Under the pieces are notes generated by a model, which had not been told where the DNA came from, did no database searches, and saw only the letters and a program-made list of their open reading frames with translations. Of a DNA stretch of 64,000 nucleotides, positions 18,551-27,294 are shown one piece after another; the first letter of the stretch is position 1, and the number at the start of each line of letters is the position of its first letter. The stretch comes from Paracoccus shandongensis (GTDB taxonomy: Bacteria; Pseudomonadota; Alphaproteobacteria; Rhodobacterales; Rhodobacteraceae), in assembly GCF_017315735.1 (NCBI RefSeq), contig NZ_JAFLRK010000003.1, forward strand, positions 144,588-208,587. Direction: 5' to 3'. A program made the position numbers and the translations under genes.

Positions 18551-19015
18551 ATGACATCACGAGGTCCCTACCGCCGGCACTCGACGCCGTTCAAGCTGCA
18601 GCTCTGCCAGGACATCCGCGCCGGCGTCCTCGGGCGGCGCGACGCGCAACGAAGCCACAACCTCTCTGCCAACTTGATCCAGCTGTGGCTGACGCAGTTT
18701 GACCGGGGCGAACTGAATGACGAGGAAGCCGAGGCCAGCGTCATCGCCGAATATGAAGCTCGCATTGCCGCGCTCGAGCGGAAGATGGGTCAGCTCACGA
18801 TGGAGCTGGGTCTTGCCGAAAAAACACCGCGGATGCCGGCTGCGCACGGCGGCGAGAGCTCCTTCGTGATCAGCGGCCCCCTGCTGCTCCGTCAGACAGG
18901 GGTGCAAAGCCATGACCCTGCCGCGCAGCACCTATTACTACCGCCCGATCAAGCCTGCACCTGCAGGGCTGGCCGACGCCGAACTCGTCGCCATCATCGA
19001 GGATATCCAGGATGA
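18551..19015 (+). CDS. IS3-family transposase OrfA
   Basis: The first about 95 residues are a standard OrfA: a helix-turn-helix segment (PFKLQLCQDIRAGVLGRRDA) and a leucine-zipper-like helix (YEARIAALERKMGQLTMEL). After that the frame continues with unrelated-looking residues for about 60 codons, overlapping orfB. The usual short OrfA ending (ESSFVISGP then stop) is approached but not terminated, so a small indel may have extended the frame. Confidence 0.72.
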   Translation: MTSRGPYRRHSTPFKLQLCQDIRAGVLGRRDAQRSHNLSANLIQLWLTQFDRGELNDEEAEASVIAEYEARIAALERKMGQLTMELGLAEKTPRMPAAHGGESSFVISGPLLLRQTGVQSHDPAAQHLLLPPDQACTCRAGRRRTRRHHRGYPG

Positions 19016-19708
19016 GCTTCCCTGCTATGGTTGTCAACGCGTGACCCACGAACTTCGGCGTCGCGGTCTTGCGATCAATCACAAGAGGGTCGCAAGGGTC
19101 ATGCACGCGGCGGGACTGGGCATCAAACCCCGCAGGTGCCTTGTGCGCACGACCGACAGCCGGCACGACTTCCCGATCTTCCCCAACCTGTATCGCAACC
19201 TCATCCCCGATCAACCGGACGAGGTCTGGGTCGCGGACTTCACCTACATCCGTGTCGCGGCCGGTTTTTGCCATCTGGCCGTCATCCTGGATGCCTGCAG
19301 CCGCAAGGTCATAGGCTATGCGCTGTCGCGGCACCTGAATAGGGAACTGGCGCTCGCCGCCTTGCGCGCGGCCGTTATGAGCAGAAACCCTCCAAAGGGC
19401 TGCATCCATCATGCCGATCGTGGCTGCCAATACGCCTCTCAGCGCTATCGTGATGCTCTTGAGGTTGCGGGCTTGTGCGGCTCGATGAGCAGCGTCGGCA
19501 ACCCCTATCACAATGCACAGGCCGAGAGCTTCATGAAGACCCTAAAAGTGGAGGAGGTCTACCGGGCCGGATACGAGACCTTCGCCGATGTCGCCGCCCG
19601 CTTGCCGATATTCATCGAGCAGATCTACAACTTGAAAAGACTGCACTCAGCCCTGGCTACCGAGCCCCCGAGGAATTCGAAACCCTGTTCGCCCAGAAGG
19701 CGGCTTAG
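18912..19708 (+). pseudogene. IS3-family transposase OrfB, frameshifted near the end
   Basis: OrfB is an integrase-type DDE enzyme with an HTH_21 region (YGCQRVTHELRRRGLAINHK) and the catalytic residues in WVADFTYI, HHADRGCQYAS and NAQAESFMKTLK. Near 19660 one base is missing. The present frame reads LATEPPRNSKP and runs on past the IS end to 19805, while the next frame reads GYRAPEEFETLFAQKAA to a stop at 19708, the normal ending. All three catalytic residues precede the break, so residual activity is conceivable. Confidence 0.75.
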
Positions 19709-19929
19709 TTCAGATGGTGCGATGGGGTCCAGCCAGAGGGGTTCACTCCAGACGGCGGTCAATTTCTGTCTTAGAACTAAGAATTGTAATTTCACAAATA
19801 TTTAACTTAGGTTCCATTTGGTCTTTTCGGCTCCCGCATTGACTTAATAACAGTTCAACAAAATGGGCTGCAATGGGATTTCTGCGCGAACCGGCAAAAG
19901 CAATTCTGCTGCCGGAAGGGGAATGCAGA

Positions 19930-20341
19930 ATGGTGGACAGCCTCACGCCGGAAGCCCGGTCGCGGAACATGGCGAAGATCAGGGGTAAGGGATACCGGGC
20001 CGGAAATGCTGGTGCGACGGGCAGCCCATGCGCTCGGCCTGCGTTTCCGCCTGCACAGGCGTGATCTGCCGGGAACGCCCGATCTCGTGTTCCCGGGCCG
20101 ACGAATTGCACTGTTCGTCCATGGCTGCTTTTGGCACCGGCATCCCGAATGTCGATTCACCAGCACGCCGAAAATGCGGACTGAGTTTTGGCAGGCGAAG
20201 TTCGACGGCAATGTGACCCGCGATGCGCGGCAGCAGGAAGAACTGGCAGCGCAAGGGTGGAACGCCGTGGTAATCTGTGAATGCGAAACCCGAGATCAGG
20301 ACTCGCTGCGTGAGATCCTCCGAGAGCGGATCATAGAATAG
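19930..20341 (+). pseudogene. vsr: Vsr-type very-short-patch-repair endonuclease, frameshifted
   Basis: The N-terminus MVDSLTPEARSRNMAKIRGK is typical of Vsr, which nicks DNA at T:G mismatches left by deaminated 5-methylcytosine. One extra base near 20000 shifts the frame. The neighbouring frame resumes as PEMLVRRAAHALGLRFRLHR and contains DLPGTPDLVFP, FVHGCFWHRHPEC and WNAVVICECE, ending at 20341. Removing one A restores a protein of about 136 residues. The cytosine methyltransferase that normally accompanies vsr is absent; IS sequence occupies the upstream side. Confidence 0.82.
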
Positions 20342-20389
20342 CCCGAACTGGGCTGTAGTGACTGAAATACCGCTTTCAGGAGCAGGGCA

Positions 20390-21300
20390 CTATGTCTGAT
20401 TGTTGACGGGCGGCAAATCCAACACTGAGGCACTGTCCGTTACCCGTCCGTGTAAGGCCGCCAGCCGTTCATCCTCGGGGGCTCTTGCCACCAGGACAGC
20501 TAGAAACTCTTCCCACTGCGCTTCGGCTCGTTCGAGTAGACCGTGCCATTCCAGTGCTTTCATGTCGTTCTTGGCTAATCGGGGCAGAGTTTCATCCATA
20601 CCTCTCCGTCTGTCGAGTTTGTCGGCCACGAGCAGACCTGAAACCAGTGTGAAATCCAAATCGGTATTCTTTGCGACGCTGGACCGCAACACGTCGATAC
20701 ATTCCTGATAGCGATTTATGTAGTCCCGATCGACCGTCAGGCTTGGCCGCATGAACTCAACGATCAGCAACTGCCGGCCAGAGGACATCACCAGGTCGAC
20801 TCGCTTGTTCCAGCGTTCGTCATCATCGAGGCCTGCTTCCTTCGCCGCTTCAGCGACCAGATTCCTTACGCTGGTTTCCTTCTTGAAGGTTTACCATTCC
20901 GGTGAGAGCAACCATGGATTTTCCGCAATATGGTCTCGTACTGCATTTTCCAGATCGCGGTCTTCGATCCGTTTCCGCAGCCCAGCAACGATTTCGACCT
21001 TAGCGCGAACGGCTTCTGCAACGTGCAGCGTGTTTAGAACCTGAGCTTCGGCGAGCAGGTTGAGCAGCACGCCCTCGTCCATGGTTTCGACGCTGGCCAC
21101 GTTATCGATTAACTCGTGGAGACGACCGCCTTCCCAGGCGGTCAGAATGCCGTTCGATAGTTCGGCGAACTGCGCTTCCGAGATCGACTCTATCGTGGCG
21201 ATCTTCTTGAATGGGCCGGCAACGGTTCGGCGTTCGGTGGACTGCAGGCGTTCCAGACGTTGAGAAAACGGTGCGACCTTGTCGTCTATCCCCTGCGGGC
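20390..21300 (-). pseudogene. C-terminal fragment of a large Vsr-associated protein, with nonsense codon
   Basis: Two open segments on the minus strand lie in one frame separated by a single TAA (20891-20893). Read through, they give about 300 residues: a helical region (AQVLNTLHVAEAVRAKVEIV, RDHIAENPWLLSPEW) and then an RVDLVMSSGRQLLIVEFM core resembling a PD-(D/E)XK-like nuclease fold. Convergence with vsr suggests a piece of the MutL/MORC-type ATPase often found in Vsr-containing restriction operons. That identity is from memory of the family and is tentative. The N-terminal part is missing beyond about 21300, and nothing recognisable lies between there and 21566. Confidence 0.42.
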
Positions 21301-21566
21301 CATCAAGTCGCCTACAGCAGGGGCGTGAAGCACTGCAGGCTTTGCGCCCCAAAACGCGATCACGCCCTATCCTCCAACCCCCGGATCCGTTGGAGGATGT
21401 CGGTCACATCGAGTCCGTGCGAAAAGTGCCTGCGCCTTGACGCCGGACGCCGGCCTTAAATTCGCAAGGGAGGATTTCAGGTGCGCAACCAGCTTCAGCC
21501 GTTTGCGCAGAATATCCAGTGTGCCGGGCTGTTTCGATGAGGGCAGAAATCGGGAGAAGAATGACT

Positions 21567-22379
21567 TCAGGCGCCGGAACGCGTCAGTTCGAACGACATC
21601 GAATAACTGAAGCGGGCGGCCGGATGCAGACCGACTGTCATCTCGACCAATCTGTTGCCCGCGAAGTAGGAGCGGATAATGCGAAGCCCGGGGCTGGCAG
21701 GCGGAACGTCCAGCCGGGCAGCGGCCGCGCCTTCGATCAGCGTGCCTTGGATGACCTGATCGACACGTGTAAATCGAATGTTGTAATGCTGTTCAACCAG
21801 CATATGGACAGGCTGGTTGGTGGTGGTCTGCAATGCAGGGGCGTCCGCGAAGGCAGCATCAAGATAGATGTCCACGAGAGCGATCGGACCCTCGGCCTTG
21901 TCTGATCCATATCGAAGCCCGTGAACATGATACCAGTTGCGCAGGTCGGATGCGGCACGGAGTTCCTCGGGCGCATCGTCCACGCTGATGGTTCGGCGGA
22001 ATTCAGGGAGGAACAGGGTATCCTGCGCATAGCGCGTGAGGTCATTGAGAGTGTCCATCACCTGCGTGTAGCGGGCGACCGGCTGGCGGGAGATGACCCG
22101 GGTTCCGATGCCCGCCCGCCGTTCCACCACGCCCAACTCGCACAGTGTTTGAACCGCCTGCCGCACGGCGTATCGGCTCAGTCCCGTGCTTGCGCATATT
22201 TCAAGTTCCGGGGGCAGGAGACCTCCCACAGGTGGCTTTCCACGCGAGATTTCCCCTAAAAGCTCGCGCGCCAGATCAAGGTGGCGCGGAGGGACGGTGC
22301 GCAGCAGATGATCGACTGTTGATCCTGCCCCTTCATGCGGTCCTGCAGAAGATCTTTTGGCTCGGGACTTCTCTGGCAT
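21567..22379 (-). CDS. GntR-family regulator, HutC/UTRA type
   Basis: The 270-residue protein has a GntR winged helix (around residues 35-100, including GLSRYAVRQAVQTLCELGVV and RRAGIGTRVI) and a UTRA ligand-binding domain (VDIYLDAAFADAPAL and FTRVDQVIQGTLIEGAAAA, YFAGNRLVEMTVGLHP). It lies 52 bases downstream of the maleylacetate reductase gene on the same strand, so it is probably cotranscribed and controls the hydroxyquinol operon; the inducer would be an aromatic acid or an intermediate. Confidence 0.85.
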   Translation of the reverse strand: MPEKSRAKRSSAGPHEGAGSTVDHLLRTVPPRHLDLARELLGEISRGKPPVGGLLPPELEICASTGLSRYAVRQAVQTLCELGVVERRAGIGTRVISRQPVARYTQVMDTLNDLTRYAQDTLFLPEFRRTISVDDAPEELRAASDLRNWYHVHGLRYGSDKAEGPIALVDIYLDAAFADAPALQTTTNQPVHMLVEQHYNIRFTRVDQVIQGTLIEGAAAARLDVPPASPGLRIIRSYFAGNRLVEMTVGLHPAARFSYSMSFELTRSGA

Positions 22380-22431
22380 GAGGTGCTTCTGATTTTCCTT
22401 TACCTGTCACATGACCTTAGCAGACTCCGGT

Positions 22432-23526
22432 TCAGCGTCTACTCCCGTGGGGGCTGCTGCTTGCGCAGGGTCGGGTCGCCCCTTCGAACGCGGCTTGCAG
22501 CATCGCCCGGATTTCGGATCGTATGAAGGGCCGGGGGTTGGGGTAGGGTGCCGTACAGATCAAGTCGGCGGCATGATCCAGTCCGTGCTCCGGCATGCCA
22601 ATCGCCGAGAGTGACCGCGGCGCATCGACCCTGCCATAGAATTCATCAAGGGCATCAAGGGGTGGCCCTCCTCCCAGTGCGCGCGACAGTGCGGCCATGG
22701 CCTCCGGCGCGCAGACCCCGTTATAGGCAAGCGCGTGCGGCAGGACGACGGCGTGGGTTTCTGCGTGAGGAAGATTGAAGCTGCCGCCCAGGACATGGCA
22801 GGCCTTGTGGTGCAGGCCCATCTTGACCTGGCCCAGTACCGATCCGCACAGCCATGCGCCGTATTGCGCAGAGCCTCGAAGCCCTATGTCATGCGGCGTG
22901 GACAACAGCCCAGGCAGGGACGCGGCCAGCGCGCGGATGCCCTCTTCCGCTGCAAGCTTGTGAATAGGGCTGGCATCTTCCGCATAGAGGCCTTCGGCCG
23001 CATGGGCGATGGCATTCAGGCCGCTGGCGATCGTCAGGCCGGCCGGCAGGCTGGTCGTCAGTTCAGGATCATACACCACGGTCCTTGGCATGACATTCCA
23101 GTCACGGCCGGTGCGCTTCTGGCCATGATCGGTCAGACCGTAAAGCGGCGTCATCTCGGAACCGGCATAGGTCGTCGGCACCGCCATGATCGGCAGGCCG
23201 GTTTCCAAGGCGATCGCCTTTGCCAGCCCGATGGCAGAGCCGCCACCTGCGGCAAGGCAGCCGTCTGCGCCGAGATCGCGTGCGGCGTTCGCTGCGCGCC
23301 GCGCAACCTCCACCGGCACGTGCATGGCGGCCCCATCGAAATGCCCAACACACGCGTCTTCCAGAACTTGGGAAATCTCGCGGCCCAGGTGGGATTGCTC
23401 GGGCGTTGTCACCACCAGAAGCCGCCTCAGTCCCAGTTGTCCGGCTTCGGCCGCCAGGTCGCGCCGCCGCCCCGGTCCGAAGACGACGCGGCTTGCGCGA
23501 TATTCATGGATGAAGGGGGCGATCAT
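22432..23526 (-). CDS. Maleylacetate reductase
   Basis: This member of the iron-type alcohol dehydrogenase family reduces maleylacetate to 3-oxoadipate with NAD(P)H, the step after hydroxyquinol ring cleavage. Visible features are the nucleotide-binding GGGSAIGLAKAIAL, PTTYAGSEMTPLYG, and His-rich metal-site segments (GLNAIAHAAEGLYA, HHKACHVLGG, HAETHAVVLPHALAYN). ATG 23526 overlaps the stop of the YciI-like gene by four bases; the in-frame ATG at 23568 would extend into that gene. The C-terminal tail is Ser/Arg-rich and atypical. Confidence 0.9.
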   Translation of the reverse strand: MIAPFIHEYRASRVVFGPGRRRDLAAEAGQLGLRRLLVVTTPEQSHLGREISQVLEDACVGHFDGAAMHVPVEVARRAANAARDLGADGCLAAGGGSAIGLAKAIALETGLPIMAVPTTYAGSEMTPLYGLTDHGQKRTGRDWNVMPRTVVYDPELTTSLPAGLTIASGLNAIAHAAEGLYAEDASPIHKLAAEEGIRALAASLPGLLSTPHDIGLRGSAQYGAWLCGSVLGQVKMGLHHKACHVLGGSFNLPHAETHAVVLPHALAYNGVCAPEAMAALSRALGGGPPLDALDEFYGRVDAPRSLSAIGMPEHGLDHAADLICTAPYPNPRPFIRSEIRAMLQAAFEGATRPCASSSPHGSRR

Positions 23527-23828
23527 CGGGCATCCTGCCGATATGGGTTTCCACGGTTCCAGAGCCACGGCATGATCTCGACGCTTTCGAACAAGCCAGC
23601 CTGTGCATAGGGATCGCGCGCCATGAACGCCTCGACATCCGATCGGCTGTCCGCCGCGAATACGAGGAGGGATCCCGCCTGCGTGCCGTCGGAGCCGAGC
23701 CAGGGGCCGCTCTGAAGAAGGCGAACTGCGGGATCGCCCTTGTCCAGATGGGCGACATGGGCCTCTTTGGTCGACATGCGCAGGGCCAGATGGCCCTGCT
23801 TGTCTCGGGCGAATGCCAGAAAGAACAT
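23523..23828 (-). CDS. YciI-like / ferredoxin-fold dehydrochlorinase-type protein
   Basis: This 101-residue protein has the YciI signature: an opening MFFLAFARDKQGHLALR strand-helix, HVAHLDKG, then SLLVFAADSRSDVEAFMARDPYAQAGLF near residues 55-80, the conserved DP-Y/A motif of the family. YCII proteins appear in chlorinated-aromatic and hydroxyquinol operons, sometimes as dehydrochlorinases, often with unknown role. It is coupled on both sides, by a 1-base overlap with the dioxygenase stop and a 4-base overlap with the maleylacetate reductase start. Confidence 0.8.
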   Translation of the reverse strand: MFFLAFARDKQGHLALRMSTKEAHVAHLDKGDPAVRLLQSGPWLGSDGTQAGSLLVFAADSRSDVEAFMARDPYAQAGLFESVEIMPWLWNRGNPYRQDAR

Positions 23829-24697
23829 CACCGGGCCTTCGTGAGATGGAAGTCGTTCTCGAGGAACCAGAAGGGTGCGGTCGTTCCCCATTTCGCCGCC
23901 TCGGCCGGGTCTTCGATGCGCGTGAATGCGCGGATCAGCGATTCCTTGACTGCGAACACGACATCCTCCTTCAGGTATTCATCCTCGGCGTCAAAGAGAT
24001 GCGTGGTCAGGCTGTTGTATCCCTTGGCCGTGATGACGGCGTGGATATGCGCAGGCCGCCAGGGATGGCGGGCGGTGACATTCAGAAGCTCTCCCACGGG
24101 GCCGTCCACCGGGATCGGATAGGATGTGGGGCGGATGGAGGTTATCAGGAACTGTCCGTCATCCCGGCTGCGATAATGGCCGCGAAGGTTGTTTTCGGGC
24201 TGGTCCGGATCTTGGATATCATACATCCCGTTGGAATCCGTCTGCCAGATTTCGATCGTGGCGTCCGGGATGTGTTCCCCGTCGGGGCCAAGCACCCTGC
24301 CATGCACGATCAGGGGAATGTCATCGCCCAGGGGACGCAGCAGGACGGATTCACCCCACTGCCGCTCGGGCGTCGAGGGCACATAGAACGGTCCGAGGAC
24401 GGTCGTTTCCGTCGCCCCCGCCGGAACATTGGCACTGATCGTGTTCACCAGCGCCGACAGGCCCAGATTGTCGGACAGAAGGATCATTTCCTGCCGCTTG
24501 TCATCGCATTTCTGTCCGGTGCGGGTCAGGAAGTCGATTCCGACCATCCACTCGTCCTCGGTAAGGTTCACGTCCCGTGCGAAATCGTGCAGATGCCTGA
24601 TGAGCGAGGAGAGGATTTCGCGCAGGCGCGGATCGGGTGTCCTGGAATAGCGTTCCAGGACGATGTCGGTAAGGTCGGCTGCAATCACTTCATTCAT
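23828..24697 (-). CDS. Hydroxyquinol 1,2-dioxygenase (intradiol)
   Basis: The 289-residue Fe(III) dioxygenase cleaves hydroxyquinol between its vicinal hydroxyls to give maleylacetate. The N-terminal helical dimerisation domain (about residues 1-95) is followed by the intradiol core. Iron ligands can be placed in NGMYDIQ (Tyr), GHYRSRDDG (Tyr) and RPAHIHAVI (two His). VLGPFYVPSTPERQWG is typical of the hydroxyquinol/catechol 1,2 group. It lies between the flavin hydroxylase and the YciI-like gene in the minus-strand operon, with maleylacetate reductase following. Confidence 0.92.
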   Translation of the reverse strand: MNEVIAADLTDIVLERYSRTPDPRLREILSSLIRHLHDFARDVNLTEDEWMVGIDFLTRTGQKCDDKRQEMILLSDNLGLSALVNTISANVPAGATETTVLGPFYVPSTPERQWGESVLLRPLGDDIPLIVHGRVLGPDGEHIPDATIEIWQTDSNGMYDIQDPDQPENNLRGHYRSRDDGQFLITSIRPTSYPIPVDGPVGELLNVTARHPWRPAHIHAVITAKGYNSLTTHLFDAEDEYLKEDVVFAVKESLIRAFTRIEDPAEAAKWGTTAPFWFLENDFHLTKAR

Positions 24698-24708
24698 GGC
24701 TGGCTCCT

Positions 24709-26487
24709 TCAGGCGGGAACGGCGACCGACTTCTCGGTCCGGGCAAGGATTTGTCTCAGGGCGGCTTCCAGGGCGGCTTCGGGATCGGCGACCAGGGCCT
24801 TTTTTCGCCAGGCTACATAAAGGTCGGGACGCACCAGGACGCAGCCGTCATCGGCAACATCCCGAAGTTCGGCCCAACGCATGTTGATGTCATGCGCGTC
24901 GCAATAAGGCTGCGGCCCGCCGATCGACACGGCGCGCAGGTCAATCCCCAACCGCGCCGCGACTGCGGCAGCGGCTTGCTTCCAGGGCGCGCCGCCTACT
25001 CCGGTCAACACCGTGAAACGGCCGCGGCCGCAAAGATCCAGCGTCGAAACCTGCGCATTGTCGCGGTTCAGCCACGCGTGGGGAAGGGGCGAACCGGGAT
25101 AGGTGGACGGGGTATAGAACAGGTCCGGCCGGCGCCGCGGTTCCGGGCGCGGCTCGGCCTCGGCGATCAAGGCGCCACGGTCATAGAACACGCCAAGCTC
25201 GATCCCCTGGCCATTGAATTGCACGTTCTGGAGATCGACTGCCTCCTTCAGGACACGCCGGCGCTCGCGGCCGCGCTCGCTGTCCGAGAACAGTTCGTCG
25301 ATGTTGGCCCATCCCGCTGCCTCGTCCTGCCCCGGCTCGAAGCCAAGTGCGTCCGTGATCGCGCCCATGTCCGCCATTGACTGCATGGCGCGATCGACCA
25401 CGCTTTTCGCCACGGGCTGGCGTTCGTCGTTGTAGCTGTCCAGCAGCGCCTCTCCCGCCTGGCCCCAAACCACCATGGCCAGCTTCCATGCAAGGTTGAA
25501 GCTGTCCTGCAGGCAGGTGTTGCTGCCCAAACCCGAGGCGGGCGGGTGGCGATGAGCGGCATTCCCCGCGATCAGCACCCGATCCTTGCGCATGAAATCT
25601 GCCACGACCCGGTTGATCGTCCATTTCGTGACCGATTTCACCTTCACGGGAATATCGTCCACGCCGATGGTCGATCGTGCGCGTGCGATGATCCCGTCAT
25701 CCGAAAGGTCCAGTTCGCCTTCGTCCGGATCATACATGAACAGCAGGACCCATTCATTCCAGGGTCGAACCGAGATATAGGTGCCGTTCCCGATCCAGTA
25801 GTTGTTTCCCGGCTGCTTGGTCCAGTAAAGCACCCCGGGACGATGGGCGCAGTATTTCGCCAGATCGACCTCGATCCAGGCATTGATCGCGTGGCCAAGA
25901 CCCATCTGGCCCCGGGTGGTGAAACCGATTTCCTTGCAGACGAAGCTGTTGTCGCCGTCCGCGCCGATCGCGTATTTCGAAAGGATCTCGAGTTCCTCTC
26001 CGGTAGTCCGGTTCCGGACAACCGAGCGCACGCCGTTCTCGTTCTGCTCCATCGAGATCATTTCGGTATCGAACAGAACCTCGGCGCCAAGCCGGCGTGC
26101 TTCCTCCAGCAGGATTGGTTCCAGCATGTGCTGGGGCATGTTGCAGATCTGGCCGGGGCTGTTCAGCTCATAGTCCGTCTTGCGTTCAGGCAGGGTGCCC
26201 CAGGTCTGCAACCGGGCGATCTCTGTTCCGGCAAAGCTGGTCAGCCAGGTGTTGTTGCTCATCAGTTCGACCGGCGTGGCTTCTTCGCGCACCCGTCTTT
26301 CCAGGCCCAAGTCCCGCAGCACCTCCATGGCGCGCTGGTTGGTGATATGGGCGCGGGGCGAGTTCGCCACCCGCGAGTAGCGGCTGACCGCCAGCACGCT
26401 GATCCCCTCGCGGGCCAGGAAACCGGCCGAACTGAGGCCGGTCACGCCAGCACCCACGATGAAAACGGATACCTCGATCCTGCGCAA
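24709..26487 (-). CDS. FAD-dependent phenol-type hydroxylase (TfdB/PheA family)
   Basis: This 592-residue flavoprotein monooxygenase has the N-terminal FAD-binding Rossmann motif GAGVTGLSSAGFLAREG, a mid-protein FAD-ribityl motif RVLIAGNAAHRHPPASGLG, and a C-terminal thioredoxin-like domain, the layout of phenol 2-monooxygenases and 2,4-dichlorophenol 6-monooxygenase. In this operon its likely task is hydroxylating a phenol or resorcinol to hydroxyquinol. The stop lies 12 bases before the dioxygenase start. The exact phenolic substrate cannot be read from sequence. Confidence 0.9.
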   Translation of the reverse strand: MRRIEVSVFIVGAGVTGLSSAGFLAREGISVLAVSRYSRVANSPRAHITNQRAMEVLRDLGLERRVREEATPVELMSNNTWLTSFAGTEIARLQTWGTLPERKTDYELNSPGQICNMPQHMLEPILLEEARRLGAEVLFDTEMISMEQNENGVRSVVRNRTTGEELEILSKYAIGADGDNSFVCKEIGFTTRGQMGLGHAINAWIEVDLAKYCAHRPGVLYWTKQPGNNYWIGNGTYISVRPWNEWVLLFMYDPDEGELDLSDDGIIARARSTIGVDDIPVKVKSVTKWTINRVVADFMRKDRVLIAGNAAHRHPPASGLGSNTCLQDSFNLAWKLAMVVWGQAGEALLDSYNDERQPVAKSVVDRAMQSMADMGAITDALGFEPGQDEAAGWANIDELFSDSERGRERRRVLKEAVDLQNVQFNGQGIELGVFYDRGALIAEAEPRPEPRRRPDLFYTPSTYPGSPLPHAWLNRDNAQVSTLDLCGRGRFTVLTGVGGAPWKQAAAAVAARLGIDLRAVSIGGPQPYCDAHDINMRWAELRDVADDGCVLVRPDLYVAWRKKALVADPEAALEAALRQILARTEKSVAVPA

Positions 26488-26538
26488 AGTCGTCTCCTCC
26501 CAGAGATTTCAGTCGGGCCGCCCGTCGAGCGGCGGCTT

Positions 26539-27294
26539 TCAGTTGCGATCGCCCGAAACTTCCCGGTCCACCAAGTCCCAGATGAACCTGTCCGTCGGGT
26601 CGTTCTGTTCTTCGGCGATGTGGGCGATCAGACCGGCGCAGCGCGCCAGGACCGCAAATCCCCGCATCAGCCTGACCGGGATGCCAAGATCGCCAAGAAG
26701 CGCGCCAATGGCGCCGGTCGCGTTGATCGTGATGTGACGGCCCCCGGCGCGATCCACTTCGGCCGCCAGCAGTTCCAAGGCCCGGACATGATCGCCCACG
26801 CGCCCCTCCTCGCGGGCAAGCTCCAGCAGGGCAACGGCGCGGGGATCGTCAGGGCGGTGCAGGTGGTGGCCGAACCCCGGCACCGGAAGCCGACGTTCAC
26901 GGTAATCCCCTGCGATGCGCCGCGCCTCCTCTGCGCCGCTGTCCGACGCGATGATCCGCGCCAGCAGTTCGGCGCAAGGCTCCATCGTGCCCACAAAGCG
27001 GCTGGCCACGGCCAGCAATCCTGCCGCCACGCCTGCCTGCAGATTTTCCGGCGACGACGAATAGACGAGCCGGGCGGAAATCGCACTCGGCGTAAGGCCG
27101 TGCTCCATCAGGCAGACAAGGATCGCATCTATGATCCGCCGCTCGGCCCGATCGGGATTGCGGCCAAAGGCCTGCTTCATGAACACGTCGACAAAGCTTT
27201 GTTTGCCGAGCAGATCGGCCACAAGATCGGCATCGCCATACCAGATGTGCTGCTCATCATGCGACGAAAGGCGCGAACGAGGACGACGGGTCAT
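26539..27294 (-). CDS. Citryl-CoA-lyase-like protein (citrate synthase C-domain)
   Basis: The 251-residue protein resembles only the catalytic C-terminal part of citrate synthase, as in stand-alone citryl-CoA lyases and the lyase domain of ATP-citrate lyase. GFGHHLHRPDDPRAVALL matches the GFGH-(x)-DPRA catalytic His region, and TGAIGALLGDLGIP matches the later core helix. The residue expected to be the catalytic Asp seems to read Thr (ITINATGAIGAL), so the reaction may differ. Its ATG overlaps the ligase stop (ATGA). Cleavage or condensation of a CoA thioester in this operon is a reasonable guess, no more. Confidence 0.75.
   Translation of the reverse strand: MTRRPRSRLSSHDEQHIWYGDADLVADLLGKQSFVDVFMKQAFGRNPDRAERRIIDAILVCLMEHGLTPSAISARLVYSSSPENLQAGVAAGLLAVASRFVGTMEPCAELLARIIASDSGAEEARRIAGDYRERRLPVPGFGHHLHRPDDPRAVALLELAREEGRVGDHVRALELLAAEVDRAGGRHITINATGAIGALLGDLGIPVRLMRGFAVLARCAGLIAHIAEEQNDPTDRFIWDLVDREVSGDRN

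Larger units (their letters stand above)
18474..19750 (+). mobile_element. IS3-family insertion sequence
   Basis: The element is about 1.28 kb. Its imperfect terminal inverted repeats begin TGGAGTG and share CCCCT and GGCTGGACC (left end from 18474, right end back from 19750). It carries orfA (18551) and orfB (18912), the normal IS3 arrangement, but orfB is frameshifted near its end. No clear target duplication is visible at its edges, so flanking DNA may have been rearranged. Confidence 0.82.

Noticed and set aside
18551..19708. Programmed -1 frameshift fusing IS3 OrfA and OrfB
   Set aside because: OrfB lies in the +1 frame relative to OrfA, and I saw no A-rich slippery heptamer in the overlap; independent initiation at 18912 is more likely.
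21353..21566. Small gene between the Vsr-associated fragment and the HutC-type regulator
   Set aside because: Short minus-strand frames exist, but none has a start with ribosome site or a recognisable motif; it is probably debris.
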